Origin: Aristolochia californica
Taxonomy: Eukaryota > Streptophyta > Magnoliopsida > Piperales > Aristolochiaceae
Assembly (NCBI GenBank): GCA_029961685.1
Contig: JARWKL010000001.1
Coordinates: forward strand, 27,230,295 to 27,294,294
Direction: 5' to 3'
DNA: 64,000 nucleotides
The position numbers and the translations under genes were made by a program. Of the stretch, positions 11,817-25,624 are shown piece after piece (position 1 is the stretch's first letter; every line of letters begins with the position of its first letter). The notes beneath the pieces were generated by a model, which saw nothing but the letters and a program-made list of their open reading frames with translations, made no database searches and was not told the origin of the DNA.

Positions 11817-14400
11817 TTAAGCATGATAAATCACTTTACAATCATCCATGTTCGTTGGGTCAGCTTTTTGTAGATGGGAAAATAATGGCTTGTTTGACTC
11901 GGGTAAATATCCCACCGCACGTTCACTTGAGAATTTAATGAGCGTTTGTTATTCTCTTCAAAAGCTATGGATCCATAGGTGATTTGCATCTTTAACATGT
12001 TTAAAACATGCAAATCCATTTTTTAAGCATGTGTGGAGGAAATCTCTTTCTTATAAATTCCAAGCTGTTAGCATTGAACTAGTCGAATTTCCCAAACTTG
12101 GACAACAAAAACTTTTGTGTTCATTTGTGGTGTGTGATTAAATTTTCTTTACTTACATTTTTTATTGTTTTAAATTTCTTCCATACTTGAACTCCAAAAT
12201 TTTCATTTTGTTGTGATGTATTTGCCTTTTTGGTTTAGGGGATGAAGGGAGAGCGCAAACTCAAAGTTTTGTTTAAATAAAAAATTGTACATGTAGAGTG
12301 GAAATGCACAATGCACAAACGTAAAGAGAGATAATTCCAAAGAGTTTCTATAATTTTTTGGGATTGTAAGCTCTTCTTAGTTTTTATATATCAGGTTTTG
12401 CAATCGTCGGGAAAAAGTGCGAGGCAGGGATTTTTACCTGAGTCTTGACTCCCAATCCATAAGTCATTTATTAGGGTAATATAGCCCGTTAAGCATGATA
12501 AATCACTTTACAATCATCCATTATTGTTGGGTCAGCTTTTTATAGATGGGCAAAATAATGGCTTGTTTGACTTGGGTAAATATCCCACCGCATGTTCACT
12601 TGAGAATTTAATGAGCGTTTATTATTCTCCTCAAAAGCTTCGGATCCATATGTGATTTGCATCTTTTATATTTTTAAAACATGCATATCCATTTTCAAAG
12701 CATGTGTTTAGGAAATCTCTTTCCAATAAAATTCCAAGTTGTTGGGGTTGAACCAGTGGAATTTCCAAAACTTGGACAACAAAACTTTTGTGTTCATTTG
12801 TGGTGTGTGAATAAAATTTCATTACTTGCATTTGTTATTTTTTTAAATTTTTTCCGAAATTGAACTCCAAAATTTTCATTTTGTTGTGATCTCTTTGCCT
12901 TTTTGGTTTACGGAATGAAGGGAGAGCGAAAACTCACAGTTTTGTTTTAAGAAAAAAGAGTACATGTAGAATGGAAATGCACAATGCACAAACATAGAGA
13001 GAGATAATTCCAAAGAGTTTCTGTAATTTTTAAGGATTGTAAGCTCTTCTCAGTTTTTATATATCAGGTTTTGCAATCGTCGGGAAAAAGGGGGAGGCAG
13101 GGATTTTTAACTGAGTCTTGACTCCCAATCCATAAGTCATTTATTAGGGTAATATAGCCTGTTACACATGATAAATCAATTTACAATCATCCATGATTGT
13201 TGGGTCAGCTTTTTGTAGATGGGCAAAATAATGGCTTGTTTGACTAGGGTAAATATCCCACCGCACGTTCACTTGAGAATTTAATGAGCGTTTGTTATTC
13301 TCTTCAAAAGCTTTGGATCCATAGGCGATTTGCATCTTTAACATGTTTAAAACATGCATATCCATTTTTAAAGCATGTGTGTAGGAAATCTCTTTCCAAT
13401 AAAATTCGAAGCTGTTGGGGTTGAACTAGTGGAATTTCCCAAACTTGGACAACAAAACTTTTGTGTTCATTTGTGGTGTGTGAATAAATTTTCTTTACTT
13501 ACATTTGTTATTGTTTTAAATTTTTTCCATACTTGAACTCCAAAATTTTCATTTTTTTCTGATGTATTTGCCTTTTTGGTTTACGGGATGAAGGGAGAAC
13601 AAAAACTCAAAGTTTTGTTTTAAGAAAAAAGACTACATGTAGAATGGAAATGCACAATGCACAAACGTAAAGAGAGATAATTCCAAAGAGTTTCTGTAAT
13701 TTTTAGGGATTGTAAGCTCTTCTTAGTTTTTATATATCGGGTTTTGCAATCGTCGGGAAAAAGGGGGAGGCAGGGATTTTTAACTGAGTCTTGACTACCA
13801 ATCCATAAGACATTTATTATGGTAATATAGCCCGTTACGCATGATAAATCACTTTACAATCATCCATGGCCGTTGGGTAAGCTTTTTGTAGATGGGAAAA
13901 TAATAGCTTGTTTGACTCGGGTAAATATCCCACCGCACGTTCACTTGAGAATTTAATGAGTGTTTGTTATTCTCTTCAAAATCTTTGGATCCATAGGTGA
14001 TTTGCATCTTTAACATGTTTAAAACATGCAAATCCATTTTTTTAAGCATGTGGGGAGGAAATCTCTTTCTTATAAAATTCCAAGCGGTTGGGGTTGAACT
14101 AGTGGAATTTCCCAAACTTGGACAACAAAGCTTTTCTGTTCATTTGTGGTGTTGGAATAAATTTTCTTTACTTACATTTGTTATTGTTTTAAATTTTTTC
14201 CGTACTTGAACTCCAAAATTTTCATTTTGTTGAGATCTATTCGCCTTTTTGGTTTACGGGATGAAGGGAGAGCGAAAACTCAAAGTTTTGTTTTAAGAAA
14301 AAAGAGTACATGTAGAATGGAAATTCACAATGCACAAACGCACATGAGAGATAATTCCAAAGAGTATGTGTAATTTTTTGGGATTGTAATATCTTCTTAG
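11600..14400. repeat. Segmental duplication, copy 2
   Basis: This is the partner of the block at about 4200-7000, with the same monomer order and the same diagnostic variants (AGCCAGTTAAGCATG at about 11812, GAACTAGTCGAATTT at about 12075, GCTTCGGATCCATATGTG at about 12639, CCAATAAAATTCGAAGC at about 13397, GGTGTTGGAATAAA at about 14149). Copy 1 runs on into a Q-type monomer. Copy 2 runs on into a different unit at 14509. This suggests that the P-Q expansion happened at the end of one copy. Confidence 0.85.
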
Positions 14401-14508
14401 TTTTTAAATATCAGGTTTTGCAATCGTCGGGAAAAAGGGGGAGGCACGGATTTTTAACTGAGTCATGACTCCCAATCCATAAGTCATTTATTAGGGTAAT
14501 ATAGCCCG

Positions 14509-17500
14509 TTACGCATGATAAATCACTTTACAATCATCCATGATCGTTGGGTCAGCTTTTTGTAGATGGGCAAAATAATGGGTTGTTTGACTCGGGTAAA
14601 TATCCCACCGCACGTTCACTTGAGAATTTAATGAGCGTTTGTTATTCTCTTCAAAAGCTATGGATCCATATGTGATTTGCATCTTTAACATGTTTAAAAC
14701 ATGCAAATCCTTTTTTTAAGCATGTGTGAAGGAAATCTCTTTCTTATAAAATTCCAAGCTGTTAGGGTTGAACTAGTGGAATTTCCCAAACTTGGAAACC
14801 AAAACTTTTGTGTTCATTTGTGGTATGAGAATAAATTTTCTTTACTTAAATTTTTTATTGTTTTAAATTTTTTTTCGTACATGAACTCTAAAATTTTCAT
14901 TTTGTTGTGATCTATTTGCCTTTTTGGTTTACTAGATGAAGGGAGAGTGAAAACTCAAAGTTTTGATTTATGAAAAAGCTGTACATCTAAAATGAAAATG
15001 CACAGTGCACATATGTAGAGCGAGATAATTCCAAAGAGTTTCTGTAATTTTTAGGGATTGTACGCTCTTCTTGGTTTTTATATATCAGGTTTTGCAATTG
15101 TTGGGAAAAAGGGGGAGGCTGGGATTTTTAACTGAGTCTTGAGTTCCAATCCATAAGTCATTTCTTAGGGTAATATAGCTCGTTACGCATGATAAATCAC
15201 ATTACAATCATCCATGATCGTTGGGTCAGCTTTTTGTAGATGGGCAAAATAATGGCTTGTTTGACTCGGGTAAATATCGCATCGCATGTTCACTTGAAAA
15301 TTTAATGAGCATTTGTTATTCTCTTCAAAAGCTTTGGATCTTGAAGTGATTATCATCTTTATCATGTTTAAAACTTGCATATCCATTTTTAAAGCATCTG
15401 TGTAGGAAATCTCTTCCCTATAAAATTCCAAGCTGTTGGGGTTGAACCAGTGGAATTTCCCTAACTCGGACAACAAAGCTTTTGTGTTCATTTGTGGTGT
15501 GTGAATAAATTTTATTTACTTATATTTGTTATTGTTTTAAATTTTTTCCGTACTTGAACTCCAAAATTTTCATTTTGTTGTGATCTATTCGCCTTTTTGG
15601 ATTATGAAGGGAGAGCGAAAACTCAAAGTTTTTTTTTAAGAAAAAATAGTACATGTAGAATGGAAATGCACAATGCACAAATGTAGAGAGAGATAATTCC
15701 AAAGAGTTTCTATAATTTTTAGGGATTGTAAGCTCTTCTTAGTTTTTATATATCTGGTTTTACAATTGTCGGGAAAAAGGGGGTGGCAGGGATTTTCAAC
15801 TGAGTCTTGCCTCCCAATCCATAAGTCATTTATTAGGGTAATATAGTTCGTTACGCATGATAAATCACTTTACAATCATCCATGATCGTTGGGTCAGATT
15901 TTTGTCGATGGGCAAAATATTGGGTTGTTTGACTCGGGTAAATATCCCACCGCACGTTCACTTCAAAATTTAATGAGCGTTCGTTATTCTCTTCAAAAGC
16001 TTAACATCCATAGATGATTTGCATCTTTAACATGTTTAAAACCTGCATATCCATTTTTAAAGCATGTGTGTACGAAATCACTTTCCTATAAAATTCCAAG
16101 CTGTTGGGGTTGAACTAGTGGAATTTCCCAAACCTGGACAACAAACTTTTGTGTTCATTTGTGGTGTGTGAATAAATTTTCTTTACATACATTTGGTATT
16201 GTTTTAAATTTTTTCCCTACTTGAACTCCAAAATTTTCATTTTGTTGTGATCTATTCGCCTTTTTGGTTTACGGGATGAAGGGAGAACGAAAGCTCAAAG
16301 TTTTGTTTTAAGAAAAAAGAGTACATGTTGAATGGAAATGCACAATGCACAAATATAGAGAGAGATAATTCCCAAGAGTATCTGTAATTTTTAGGGATTG
16401 TAAGATCTTCTTAGTTTTTATATATCAGGTTTTGCAATCGTCGGGAAAAAGGGGGAGGCTGGGATTTTTAGCTGAGTCTTGACTCCCAATCCATAAGTCA
16501 TTTATTAGGGTAATATAGCCCGTTACGCTTGATAAATCACTTTACAATCATCCATGATCGTTGGGTCAGCTTTTTGTAGATGGGCAAAATAATAGCATGT
16601 TTGACTCGGGTAAATATCGCATCGCACGTTCACTTGAGAATTTAATGAGCGTTTGTTATTCACTTAAAAAGCTTTGGATGCATAGGTGATTTGGATCTTT
16701 AACATTTTTAAAACATTCGTATCCATTTTTAAAGCATGTGTGTAGGAAATCTCTTTCCTATAAAATTCCAAGCTGTTGGTGTTGAACTAGTGGAATTTCC
16801 CAAACTTGACAAGTAAAGTTTTGTGTTCATTTGTGGTGTGTGAATAAATTTTATTTACTTACATTTGTTATTGTTTTAAATTTTTTTTCGTACATGAACT
16901 CTAAAATATTCATTTTGTTGTGATCTATTTGCGTTTTTTGCTTACAGAATGGAGGGAGAGCAAAAACTCAAAGTTTTGATTTATGAAAAAAGTGAACATC
17001 TAAAATGAAAATCCATAGTGCACAAATGTAGATGGAGATAATTCCAAAGAGTTTCTGTAATTTTAAGGGATTGTAAGCTTTTCATTGTTTTTATATATCA
17101 GGTTTTGCAATTGTTGGGAAAAAGTGGAAGGAAGGGATTTTTAACTGAGTCTTGACTCCCAATCCATAAGTCATTTCTTAGGGTAATATAGCCCGTTACG
17201 CATGATAAATCACCTAACAATCATCCATGATCGTTGGGTCAACTTTTTGTTGATGGGCAAAATAAAGGGATTTTTGACTCGGGTAAATATCCCACTGCAC
17301 GTTCATTTGAGAATTTAATAAGCGGTTGTTATTCACTTCAAAAGCTTTGGATCCATAGGTGATTTGCATCTTTAACATGTTTAAAACATGCATATCCATT
17401 TTTAAAGCATGTGTGTAGGAAATCTCTTTCCTATAAAATTCCAAGCTGTAGGGGTTGAACTAGTTGAATTTCCCAAACTTGGACAAGAAAACTTTTGTGT

Positions 17501-20500
17501 TCATTTGTGGTGTGTGAATAAATTTTCTTTACTTAAATTTTTTATTGTTTTAAATTTTTTCCGTACTTGAACTCCAAAATTTTCATTTTGTTGAGATCTA
17601 TTCGCCTTTTTGGTTTACGGGATGTAGGGAGAGCGAAAACTCAAAGTTTTGTTTTACGAAAAAAGAGTACATGTAGAATGGAAATGCACAATGCACAAAT
17701 GTAGAGGGAGATAATTCCAAAGAGTTTCTGTAATTTTTAGAGATTGTAAGCTCTTCTTAGTTTTTATATATCAGGTTTTGCAATCGTCGGGAAAAAGGGG
17801 AAGGCAAGGATTTTTAACTGAGTCTTGACTCCCAATCCATAAGTCATTTATTAGGGTAATATAGCCCATTACGCATGAAAAATCACTTTACAATCATCCA
17901 TGATCGTTGGGTCAGCTTTTTGTCGATGGGCAAAATAATGGGTTGTTTTACTCGGGTCAATATCCCACTGCACTTTCACTTGAGAATTTAATGAGCGTTT
18001 GTTATTCTCTTCAAAAGCTATGGATCCATAGGTGATTTGCATCTTTAACATGTTTCAAACATGCAAATCCATTTTTTAAGCATGTGTGGAGGAAATCTCT
18101 TTCTAATAAAATTCCAAGTTGTTAGGTTGATCTAGTGGAATTTCCCAAACTTGGAGAACAAAACTTTTGTGTTCATTTGTGGTGTGTGAATAATTTTTCT
18201 TTACTTACATTTGTTATTGTTTTAAATTTTTTCCGTACTTGAACTCCAAAATTTTCATTTTGTTGTGATCTATTCGCCTTTTTGGTTTACGGGATGAAGG
18301 GAGAGCGAAAACTCAAAGTTTTGTTTTAAGAAAAAAGTGTACATATAGAGTGGAAATGCACAATGCACAAATTTAGAGAGAGATAATTCCAAAGTGTTTC
18401 TGTAACTTTTAGGGATTGTGAGCTCTTCTTAGTTTTTATATATCAGGTTTTGCAATCGTCGGGAAAAAGGGGCAGGCAGGGATTTTTAACTGAGTCTTGA
18501 CTCCCAATCCATAAGTCATTTATTAGGGTAATATAGCCCATTAAGTATGATAAATCACTTTACAATTATCCATGATCGTTGGGTGAGCTTTTTGTAGATG
18601 GGCAAAATAATGGCTTGTTTGACTCGGGTAAATATCCCACCGCATGTTCACTTTAGAATTTAATGAGCGTTTGTTATTCTCTTCAAAAGCTATGGATCCA
18701 TAGGTGATTTGCATCTTTAACATGTTTAAAACATGCAAATCCATTTTTTAAGCATGTGTGGTGGAAATCTCTTTCTTATAAAATTCCAAGTTTTTAGGGT
18801 TGAACTAGTAGAATTTCCCAAACTTGGACAACAAAACTTTTGTGTTCATTTGTGGTGTGTGAATAAATTTTATTTACTTGCATTTGTTATTGTATTAAAT
18901 TTTTTTCCATACATGAACTCTAAAATTTTCATTTTGTTGTGATCTATTGGCGTTTTTGGTTTACGGGATGAAGGGAGAGCGAAAACTTAAAGTTTTGATT
19001 TATGAAAAAAGTGAACATCTAAAATGAAAATGCACAGTGCACAAATGTAGAGCTAGATAATTCCAAAGAGTTTCTGTAATTTTAAGGGATTGTAAGCTCT
19101 TCTTAATTTTTACATATCAGGTTTTGCAATTGTTGGGAAAGAGGGGAGGAAGAGATTTTTAACTGAGTCTTGACTCCCAATCCATAAGTCATTTCTTAGG
19201 GTAATAAAGCCCGTTACGCATGATAAATCACTTTACAATCTTCCATGATCGTTGGGTCAGCTTTTTGTAGATTGGCAAAATAATGGGTTTTTTTACTCGG
19301 GTAAATATACCACCGCACGTTCAATTGAGAATTTAATGAGTGTTTGTTATTCTCTTCAAAAGCTTTGGATCCATAGGTGATTTGCATCTTTAACATGTTT
19401 AAAACATGCATATCCATTTTTAAAGCATGTGTGTAGGAAATCACTGTCCTCTAAAATTGCAAGCTGTTGGGGTGAACTACTGGAATTTCCCAAACTTGGA
19501 CAACAAAACTTTTGTGTTCATTTGTGGTATGTGAATAAATTTTCTTTACTTACATTTGTTATTGTTTTAAATTTTTTCCGTACTTGAACTCCAAAATTTT
19601 CATTTTGTTGTGATCTATTCGCCTTTTTGGTTTACGGGATGAAGGGAGAGCGAATACTCAAAGTTTTGTTTTAAGAAAAAAGTGTACATGTAAAATGGAA
19701 ATGCACAAATGTAAAGGGAGATAATTAGAAAGAGTTTCTGTAATTTTTAGGGATTGTAAGCTCTTCTTAGTTTTTATATATCAGGTTTTGCAATCGTCGG
19801 GAAAAAGGGGGAGGCAAGGATTTTTAATTGAGTCTTGACTCCAGATCCATAAGTCATTTATTAGGGTAATATAGCCCGTTATGCATGATAAATCACTTTA
19901 CAATCATCCATGATCGTTGGGTCAGCTTTTTGTCGATGGGCAAAATAATGGGTTGTTTGACTCGGGTAAATATCCCAACGCACGTTCACTTGATAATTTA
20001 ATGAGCGTTTTTTATTCTCCTCAAAAGCTTTGGATACACAAGTGATTTGCATCTTTAACATGTTTGAAATATGCATATCCATTTTTAAAGCATGTGTGTA
20101 GGAAATCACTTTCCTATAAAATTCCAAGCTGTTGGGGTTGAACTGGTGGAATTTCCCAAACTTGGACAACAAACTTTTGTGTTTATTTGTGGTGTGTGAA
20201 TAAATTTTCTTTACTTACATTTGTTATTGTGTTAAATTTTTTACGTACTTGAACTCCAAAATTTTCATTTTGTTGTGATCTATTTGCCTTTTTGGGTTAC
20301 TGGATAAGGGAGAGCGAAAACTGAAAGTTTTGTTATAAGGAGAAAGTGTACATGTAGATTGGAAATGCACAATGCACAAAATAAGAGAGATAATTCTAAA
20401 TATTTTCTGTAATTTTTAGGGATTGTAAGCTCTTCTTAGTTTTTATATATCAGGTTTTGCAATCGTCGGGAAAAAGAGGGAGGCAGGGATTTTTAACTAA

Positions 20501-21220
20501 GTCTTGACTCCTAAACCATAAGTCATTTATTAGGGTAATATAGCCCGTTACACATGATAAATATCTTTACAATCATCCATGATCATTGGGTTAGCTTTTT
20601 GTAGATGGGCAAAATAATGGGTTGTTTGACTCGGGTAAATATCCCACCGCACTTTCACTTGGGAATTTAATGAGCGTTTGTTATTCTCTTCAAAAGCTAT
20701 GGATCCATAGGTGATTTGCATCTTTAACATGCTTCAAACATGCAAAGCCATTTTTTAAGAATGTGTGGAGGAAATCTCTTTCTTATAAAATTCCAAGCGG
20801 TTAGGGTTGAACTAGTGGAATTTCCCAAACTTGGACAAGAAAACTTTTTTGTTCATTTGTGGTGTGTGAATAAAATTTCTTTACTTACATTTGTTATTGT
20901 TTTAAATTTTTTTCGTACATGAACTCTAAAATTTTCATTTTGTTGTGATCTAATTGCGTCTTTGGTTTACGGGATGAAGGGAGAGCGAAAACTCTAAGTT
21001 TTGATTTATGAAAAAAGTGTACATCTAAAATGAAAATACACAGTGCAAAAATACCGAGAGAGATAATTCCAAAGAGTTTTTGTAATTTTTAATAATTGTA
21101 AGCTCTTCTTGGTTTTTATATATCAGGTTTTGCTAATGTCGGGAAAAAGGGGGAGGCAGGGATTTTTAACTGAGTCTTGACTCCCAATCCATAAGTCATT
21201 TGTTAGGGTAATATAGCCCG
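14509..21220. repeat. Ten monomers with a loose three-unit rhythm
   Basis: The class II block (TTGATTTATGAAAAA followed by CATCTAAAATGAAAAT) occurs near 14960, 16980, 18995 and 21005, spaced about 2,015 bp or three monomers, while intervening copies have class I sequence (TTGTTTTAAGAAAAAAG or close variants). The landmarks of the monomers leading into these blocks are 14509, 16523, 18541 and 20548. Three of the four carry AAAGCTATGGATCC in place of AAAGCTTTGGATCC. The monomer at 16523 does not, so the three-unit order is eroded or only partial. The unit at 19214-19878 is short because one copy of the TGCACAA direct repeat is lost near 19701. No gene is seen. Confidence 0.6.
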
Positions 21221-22261
21221 TTAAGCATGATAAATCACTTTACAATCATCCATAATCGTTGGGTCAGCTTTTCGTAGATGGGCAAAATAATGGCTTGTTT
21301 GACTCGGGTAAATATCGAACGGCACGTTCACTTGAGAATTTAATGAGCGTTTATTATTCTCTTCAAAAGCTTTGGATCCATAAGTTATTTGCATCTTTGA
21401 AATGTTTAAAACCTTCATATCCATTTTTAAAGGATGTGTGTAGGAAATCTCTTTCCTATAAAATTCCAAGCTGTTGGGGTTGAACTAGTGGAATTTCCCA
21501 AACTTGGACAACAAAACTTTTGTGTTCATTTGTGGTGTGTGAATAAATTTTCTTTACTTACATTTGTTATTGTTTTAAATTTTTTCCGTGCTTGAACTCC
21601 AAAATTTTCATTTTGTTGTGATCTATTTGCCTTTTTGGTTTACGGGATCAAGGGAGAGCGAAAACTCAAAGTTTTGTTTTAAGAAAAAAGAGTACATGTA
21701 GAATGGAAATGCACAATGCTCAAACGTAGAGAGAGATAATTCCAAAGAGTTAATTTAATTTTTAGGGATTGTAAGCTCTTCTTAGTTTTTATATATCAGG
21801 TTTTGCTTTCGTCGGGAAAAAGGAGGAGACAGAGAATTTTAACTGACTCTTGACTCCCAATCCATACGTCATTTATTAGGGTAATATAGCCCGTAACGCA
21901 TGATAAATCACTTTACAATCATCCATGATCGTTGGGTCAGCTTTTTGTAGATGGGAAAAATAATAGCTTGTTTGACTCGGGTAAATATCCCACCTCACGT
22001 TCACTTGAGAATTTAATGAGCGTTTGTTATTCTCTTCAAAAGCTTTGGATCCATAGGTGATTCGCATCTTTAAAATGTTTAAAACATGCATATCCATTTT
22101 TAAAGGATGTGTGTAGGAAATCTCTTTCCTATAAAATTCAAAGCTGTTGGGGTTGAACTAGTGGAATTTCCCAAACTTGGGCAACAAAACTTTTGTGTTC
22201 ATTTGTGGTGTGTGAATAAATTTTCTTTCTTACATTTTTTATTGTTTTAAATTTTTTTCGT

Positions 22262-23092
22262 ACTTGAACTCCAAAATTTTCATTTTGTTGTGATCTATTT
22301 GCCTTTTTGGTTTACGGGATCAAGGGAGAGCGAAAACTCAAAGTTTTGTTTTAAGAAAAAAGAGTACATGTAGAATGGAAATGCACAATGCTCAAACGTA
22401 GAGAGAGATAATTCCAAAGAGTTCATTTAATTTTTTGGGATTGTAAGCTCTTCTTAGTTTTTATATATCAGGATTTGCAATCGTCGGGAAAAAGGGGGAG
22501 GCAGGGATTTTTAATTGATTCTTGACTCCAAATCCATAAGTCATTTCTTAGGTTAATATAGCCCGTTACGCAAGATAAATGACTTTACAATCATCCATGA
22601 TCATTGGGTCAGCTTTTTGTAGATGGGCAAAATAATGGGTTGTTTGACTCGGGTAAATATCCCACGCACGTTCACTTGAGAATTTAATGAGCGTTTGTTA
22701 TTCTCGTAAAAAGCTTTGGTTCCATAGGTGATTTTCATATTTAACATGTTTAAAACATGCATATCCATTTTTAAAGCATGTGTGGAGGAAATCTATTTCG
22801 TATAAAATTCCAAGTTGTTGGAGTTGAACTAGTGGAATTTCCCAAACTTGGACAACAAAAGTTTTGTGTTCATTTGTGGTGTGTGAATAAATTTACTTTA
22901 CTTAAATTTGTTATTGTTTTAAATTTTTTCTGTACTTGAACTCATAATTTTTCATTTTGTTGTGATCTATTCACCTTTTTGGTTTACGGGATGAATGGAG
23001 AGCGAAAACTCAAATTTTTGTTTTAAGAAAAAAGAGTACATGTAGAATGGAAATGCACAACGCACAAATGTAGAGAGAGATAATTCCAAAGA
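22262..23092. repeat. Segmental duplication, copy 1 (partner 3,363 bp downstream)
   Basis: This stretch and 25625-26455 share an unusual run of variants: GGGATCAAGGGAGAGC, AATGCTCAAACG, TTTAATTTTTTGGGATTG, TATCAGGATTTGCAATCG, TTCTTAGGTTAATATAGC, ACGCAAGATAAATGAC, ATCCCACGCACG (one base lost), CTCGTAAAAAGCTTTGG, GGTGATTTTCATATTT, GAACTCATAATTTTTC and AAATTTTTGTTTTAA. Similarity returns to ordinary family level just after GAGAGATAATTCCAAAGAGT, where the partner has ATCTG and this copy TTCTG. The neighbouring upstream pair of GGGATCAAGG monomers also recurs at the same 3,363-bp displacement. Confidence 0.85.
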
Positions 23093-23237
23093 GTTTCTGT
23101 AATTTTTAGGGATTGTAAGCTCTTCTTAGTTTTTATATATCAGGTTTTGCAATCGTCGGGAAAAAGGGGGAGGCAAAGATTTTTACCTGAGTCCTGACTC
23201 CCAATACATAAGTCATTTATTAGGGCATTATAGGCCA

Positions 23238-25256
23238 TTAATAATGATAAATCACTTTAGAATCATCCATGATCGTTGGGTCAACTTTTTGTAGATGGGC
23301 AAAATAATGGCATGCTTGACTCGGGTAAATATCCCACCGCACATTCACTTGAGAATTTAATGAGCGTTTGTTATTCTCTTCAAAAGCTTTGGATCCATAG
23401 GTGATTTTCATCTTTAACATGTTAAAAACATGCAAATCCATTTTTAAAGCATGTGTGGAGGAAATCTCTTTCCTATAAAATTCCAAGTTGTTGGGGTTGA
23501 ACTAGTGGAATTTCTCTAACTTGGACTTCAAAACTTTTGTGTTCATTTGTGGTGTCTGAATAAATTTTCTTTATTTTCATTTGTAATTGTTTTAAATTTT
23601 TTTTCCGTACATGAACTCTAAAATTTTGTTTTTGTTGTGATCTATTGGCCTTTTTAGTTTACGAGATGAAGGGAGAGCTAAAACTCAAACTTTTGTTTTA
23701 AGCAAAAAGAGTACCTGTAGAATGGAAATGCACAATACACAAATGTAGTGAGAGATAATTCCAAAGAGTGTCTGTAATTTTTAGGGATTGTAAGATCTTC
23801 TTAGTTTTTATATGTCGGGTTTTGCAATCGTCAGGAAAAAGGGGGAGGCAGGGATTTTTAAATGAGTCTTGAGTCCCAATCCATAAGTCATTTATTAGGG
23901 TAATAGAGCCCGTTACGCATGATAAATTACTTTACAATCATCCATGATCGTTGGGTCAGCTTTTTGTAGATGGGCAAAATAATGGGTTGTTTGACTCGGG
24001 TAAATATCCCACCGCACGTTCACTCGAGAATTTACTGAGCGTTTGTTATTCTCTTCAAAAGCTTTGGATCCATAGGTGATTTGCATCTTTAACATGTTTA
24101 AAACATGCACATCCAATTTTAAAGCATGTGTGTAGGAAATCACTTTCCTATAAAATTCCAAGCTGTTGGGCTTGAACTAGTGGAGTTTCCTAAAATTGGA
24201 CAACAAACTTCTGTGTTCATTTGTGGTGTGTGAATCAATTTTCTTTACTTACATTTGTTATTGTTTTAAATTTTTTCTGTACTTCAACTCCAAAATTTTC
24301 ATTTTGTTGTGATCTATTCGCCTTTTTGGTTTACTGGATGAAGCGAGAGCGAAAACTCAAAGTTTTGTTTTAAGAAAAAAGAGTACATGTAGAATGGAAA
24401 TGCACAATGCACAAATGTAGAGAGAGATAATTCCAAAGAGTATCTGTAATTTTTAGGGATTGTAAGATCTTCTTAGTTTTTATATATCAGGTTATGCAAT
24501 CGTCGGGAAAAAGGGGCAGGCAGGGATTTTTAAATGAGTCTTCAGTCCCAATCCATAAGTCATTTATTAGGGTAATATAGCCCGTTACACATGATAAATC
24601 ACTTTACAATCATCCATGATCGTTGGGTCAGCTTTTTGTAGATGGGCAAAATAATGGGTTGGTTGACTCGGGTAAATATCCCACCGCAGATTCACTTGAG
24701 AATTTAATGAGCGTTTGTTATTCTCTTCAAAAGCTTTGGATCCATAGGTGATTTGCATATTTAACATGTTTAAAACATTCAAATACATTTTTAAGCATGT
24801 CTGGAGGAAATCTCTTTCTTTTAAAATTCCAAGCTGTTGGGGTCGAACTAGTGGAATTTCCCAAACTTGGACAACAAAAATTTTGTGTTCATTTGTGGTG
24901 TGTGAGTAAATTTTCTTTACTTACATTTGTAATTGTTTTAAATTTTTTCCGTTCTTGAACTCCAAAATTTTCATTTTGTTGTGATCTATTTGCCTTTTTG
25001 GTTTACGGGATCAAGGGAGAGCGAAAACTCAAGGTTTTGTTTTAAGAAAAAAGAGTACATGTAGAATGGAAATGCACAATGCACAAACGTAGAGAGAGAT
25101 AATTCCAAAGAGTATCTGTAATTTTTAGGGATTGTAAGATCTTCTTAGTTTTTATATATCAGGTTTTGTAATAGTCGAGAAAAAGGGGGAGGCAGGGATT
25201 TTTAACAGAGTTTTGACTCCCAATCCATAAGTAATTTATTAGGGTAATATAGGACG
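23238..25256. repeat. Three assorted monomers between the 3.36-kb duplicate blocks
   Basis: Three full-length copies (landmarks 23238, 23913, 24585) have no evident higher-order order. The first shares the AACATGTTAAAAACATGC form of the dyad with the later C-type units of the 29-49 kb HOR. The second has GAAATCACTTTCCT in the hairpin region. Nothing else is seen here. Confidence 0.7.
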
Positions 25257-25624
25257 TTATGCATGATAAATCACTTACAATCATCCTTGATCGTTGGGTC
25301 AGCTTTTTGTAAATGGGCAAAATAATGGCTTGTTTGACACGGGTAAATATCCCACCGCACATTCACTTGAGAATTTAATAATCGTTTGTTATTCTCTTCA
25401 AAAGCTTTGGATCCACAGGTGATTTGCATCTTTAACATGTTTAAAATATGCATATCCATTTTTAAAGCATGTGTATAGGAAATCTCTTTCCTATAAAATT
25501 CCAACCAATTGGGGTTGAACTGGTTGAATTTCCCAAACTTGGACAAGAAAACTTTTCTGTTCATTTGTGGTGTGTGAATAAATTTTCTTTACTTACATTT
25601 GTTATTGTTTAAAATTTTTTCCGT

